Notes under the pieces: model-generated | Told to the model about the DNA's origin: nothing | The model's input: the letters and a program-made list of their open reading frames with translations, nothing else | The model's database searches: none | Shown: positions 58,304 through 59,378 of the stretch, piece after piece | Numbering within the stretch: the stretch's first letter is position 1 | Layout of the letters: every line of letters starts with the position of its first letter | Assembly: GCF_000158955.1 (NCBI RefSeq) | Contig: NZ_GG657757.1 | Coordinates: 66,016 to 125,393, forward strand | DNA from: Streptomyces viridochromogenes DSM 40736 | GTDB lineage: Bacteria > Actinomycetota > Actinomycetes > Streptomycetales > Streptomycetaceae | Reading direction: 5' to 3' | Length of the DNA stretch: 59,378 nucleotides | Position numbers and translations under genes: made by a program

Positions 58304-59378
58304 TCAGCCACGGGGCAGGAGGAGGCGGGCCAGGGCTGCGGTGGCAAGGAGGAGGGCTGCGACGGCGAGGAGGCCGATGCGCATGCCCGGGAGGGAGAAG
58401 TCGCCGCCGGGGCCGGAGAGCAGGCCGCCGAAGAGGGCGACGGCGAGCGCACCGCCGGTCTGGCGGAGGGAGTTGAGCAGTCCGGACGCGGTTCCGGCGC
58501 GCTCCGGCGGAACGGCGTCCATGAGCAGCGCGGTCAGCGCGGGCACCGCGAGCGCTCCGCCGATGCTCAGGGGCAGCAGCAGGACGAGCACCAGCCATAC
58601 CGGGGTGTGCGCGGCCAGGGGCAGCATGGCCAGCATCGCCGAGATGAAGACCAGTTGCCCGGTGACGATCACCGGGCGTCGCCCGATCCGCTCCGACAGG
58701 CGCGGGGACACCAGGTTGGTGGCCGTCACCACTGCAGACATGGGGACGAACATCAGCCCGGCCGCGATGGCCGACATTCCGCGCAACTGCTGGTAGTACA
58801 GCCCGAGCAGGAAGACCCCGCCGTAGAAGGCGGCGTTGACGGCGAAACCGACCGCGAGCGCGACGGCCACGCTGCGGTCCCTCAGCATGGCCGGGGGGAC
58901 CATGGGGTGGCGATGCCTCGCCTCCACCACGCAGAAGGCGCACGCGGAGGCGAGGGCGAGCGCGGCTGCGGCCAGCACAGGGGCGCTGGTCCAGCCCAGG
59001 TGGCCGCCCTCGATCACCGCGAAGGCCAGCCCGGCCAGGGCCAGTACGGCGGTGAGCTGGCCGCCGAAGTCCAGGGCGGCGGGCCGGCGCGGGGAGCGCG
59101 GTACCCGGATGAGCAGGGCCAGGATCACCGCACCCACGGGGAGGTTGAGCAGGAAGACCGCCCGCCAGCCGGCCAAGTCGGTGAGCAGCCCGCCCAGTAC
59201 CGGACCCGCGGCCATCGCCACCGAGCCGCCGACCGTCCACAGCGCGATGGCGCGGGCACGCGCCCGGGGGTCCGGGTAGGCCTGCCGGATCAGCGCCAGG
59301 GATGCCGGCATCACGACCGCTGCGGCGGCGCCCTGCGCCACGCGCGCGCCGACCAGCACGCCGATGCCGGGTGCGAGC
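58304..59378 (-). CDS. MFS transporter (DHA2-like), 5' end outside window
   Basis: About 358 residues are visible, and the frame stays open to the right edge. Roughly eleven membrane helices are seen (GARVAQGAAAAVVMPASLAL, LTAVLALAGLAFAVIEGGHL, FVPMSAVVTATNLVSPRLSE, LVLLLPLSIGGALAVPALTA). GWRAVFLLNLPVGAV is the conserved loop of 14-helix DHA2 drug/H+ antiporters, and NSLRQTGGALAVALFG lies near the end. It probably exports drugs or a natural product and converges on the TetR-controlled hydrolase. Confidence 0.85.
   Translation of the reverse strand, partial: LAPGIGVLVGARVAQGAAAAVVMPASLALIRQAYPDPRARARAIALWTVGGSVAMAAGPVLGGLLTDLAGWRAVFLLNLPVGAVILALLIRVPRSPRRPAALDFGGQLTAVLALAGLAFAVIEGGHLGWTSAPVLAAAALALASACAFCVVEARHRHPMVPPAMLRDRSVAVALAVGFAVNAAFYGGVFLLGLYYQQLRGMSAIAAGLMFVPMSAVVTATNLVSPRLSERIGRRPVIVTGQLVFISAMLAMLPLAAHTPVWLVLVLLLPLSIGGALAVPALTALLMDAVPPERAGTASGLLNSLRQTGGALAVALFGGLLSGPGGDFSLPGMRIGLLAVAALLLATAALARLLLPRG

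Noticed and set aside
1..59378. CRISPR array or phage-defence island.
   Set aside because: No regularly spaced repeats, cas genes or recognised defence operons were found; the short repeats present are IS-derived or single tandem arrays.

Overview
The window is Streptomyces-type actinobacterial DNA: very high GC, G/C-rich third codon positions, many GTG starts, perfect GC-rich hairpins after genes, and typical families (SARP/NB-ARC/TPR regulator, ECF sigma fragment with small membrane partner, DUF4241, FG-GAP secreted protein, rifamycin phosphotransferase with its 19-bp rifamycin-associated element). It reads as an accessory region, probably a chromosome arm; the species cannot be named.

Bases 1-32,700 are an insertion-sequence graveyard. 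Remnants of IS5-like, IS701, IS21, ISL3 and IS1380 transposases are truncated, frameshifted or stopped, and they have cut host genes into fragments: ECF sigma factor, ATP-dependent DNA ligase, MmyB-type regulator, ArsM, TetR, carboxymuconolactone decarboxylase and others. Intact islands survive between them: a solitary PemK/MazF-like toxin, an FG-GAP secreted protein with a structured leader, a YceI protein, a SMI1/KNR4 protein, a divergent LysR / IMPase-like / F420-NADP-reductase-like set, a DUF4241 protein, an SDR, a secreted tripeptidyl-aminopeptidase-type hydrolase, a two-component system, a MarR-MFS-DUF1330 group, a NadC copy and a quinone oxidoreductase.

Bases 32,865-36,238 hold a compact catabolic operon: an IclR regulator, a BKACE enzyme, an L-carnitine dehydrogenase and a thioesterase. 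Together these match conversion of carnitine through 3-dehydrocarnitine and betainyl-CoA to glycine betaine.

Bases 36,465-50,000 hold mostly intact surface and secreted functions: a secreted beta-domain protein, a fatty acid desaturase, a subtilisin-type protease, a beta-propeller phytase next to a membrane-tethered PstS-like binding protein, a 3'-truncated acyltransferase joined to an SRPBCC gene, and small membrane proteins.

Bases 50,028-59,378 hold a rifamycin phosphotransferase with its regulatory element, a large SARP-type regulator divergent from a small secreted protein, and a TetR / alpha-beta hydrolase pair sharing a perfect 13-bp inverted-repeat operator, followed by an MFS exporter cut by the window end. 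No rRNA, tRNA, CRISPR array or biosynthetic core enzyme was seen.
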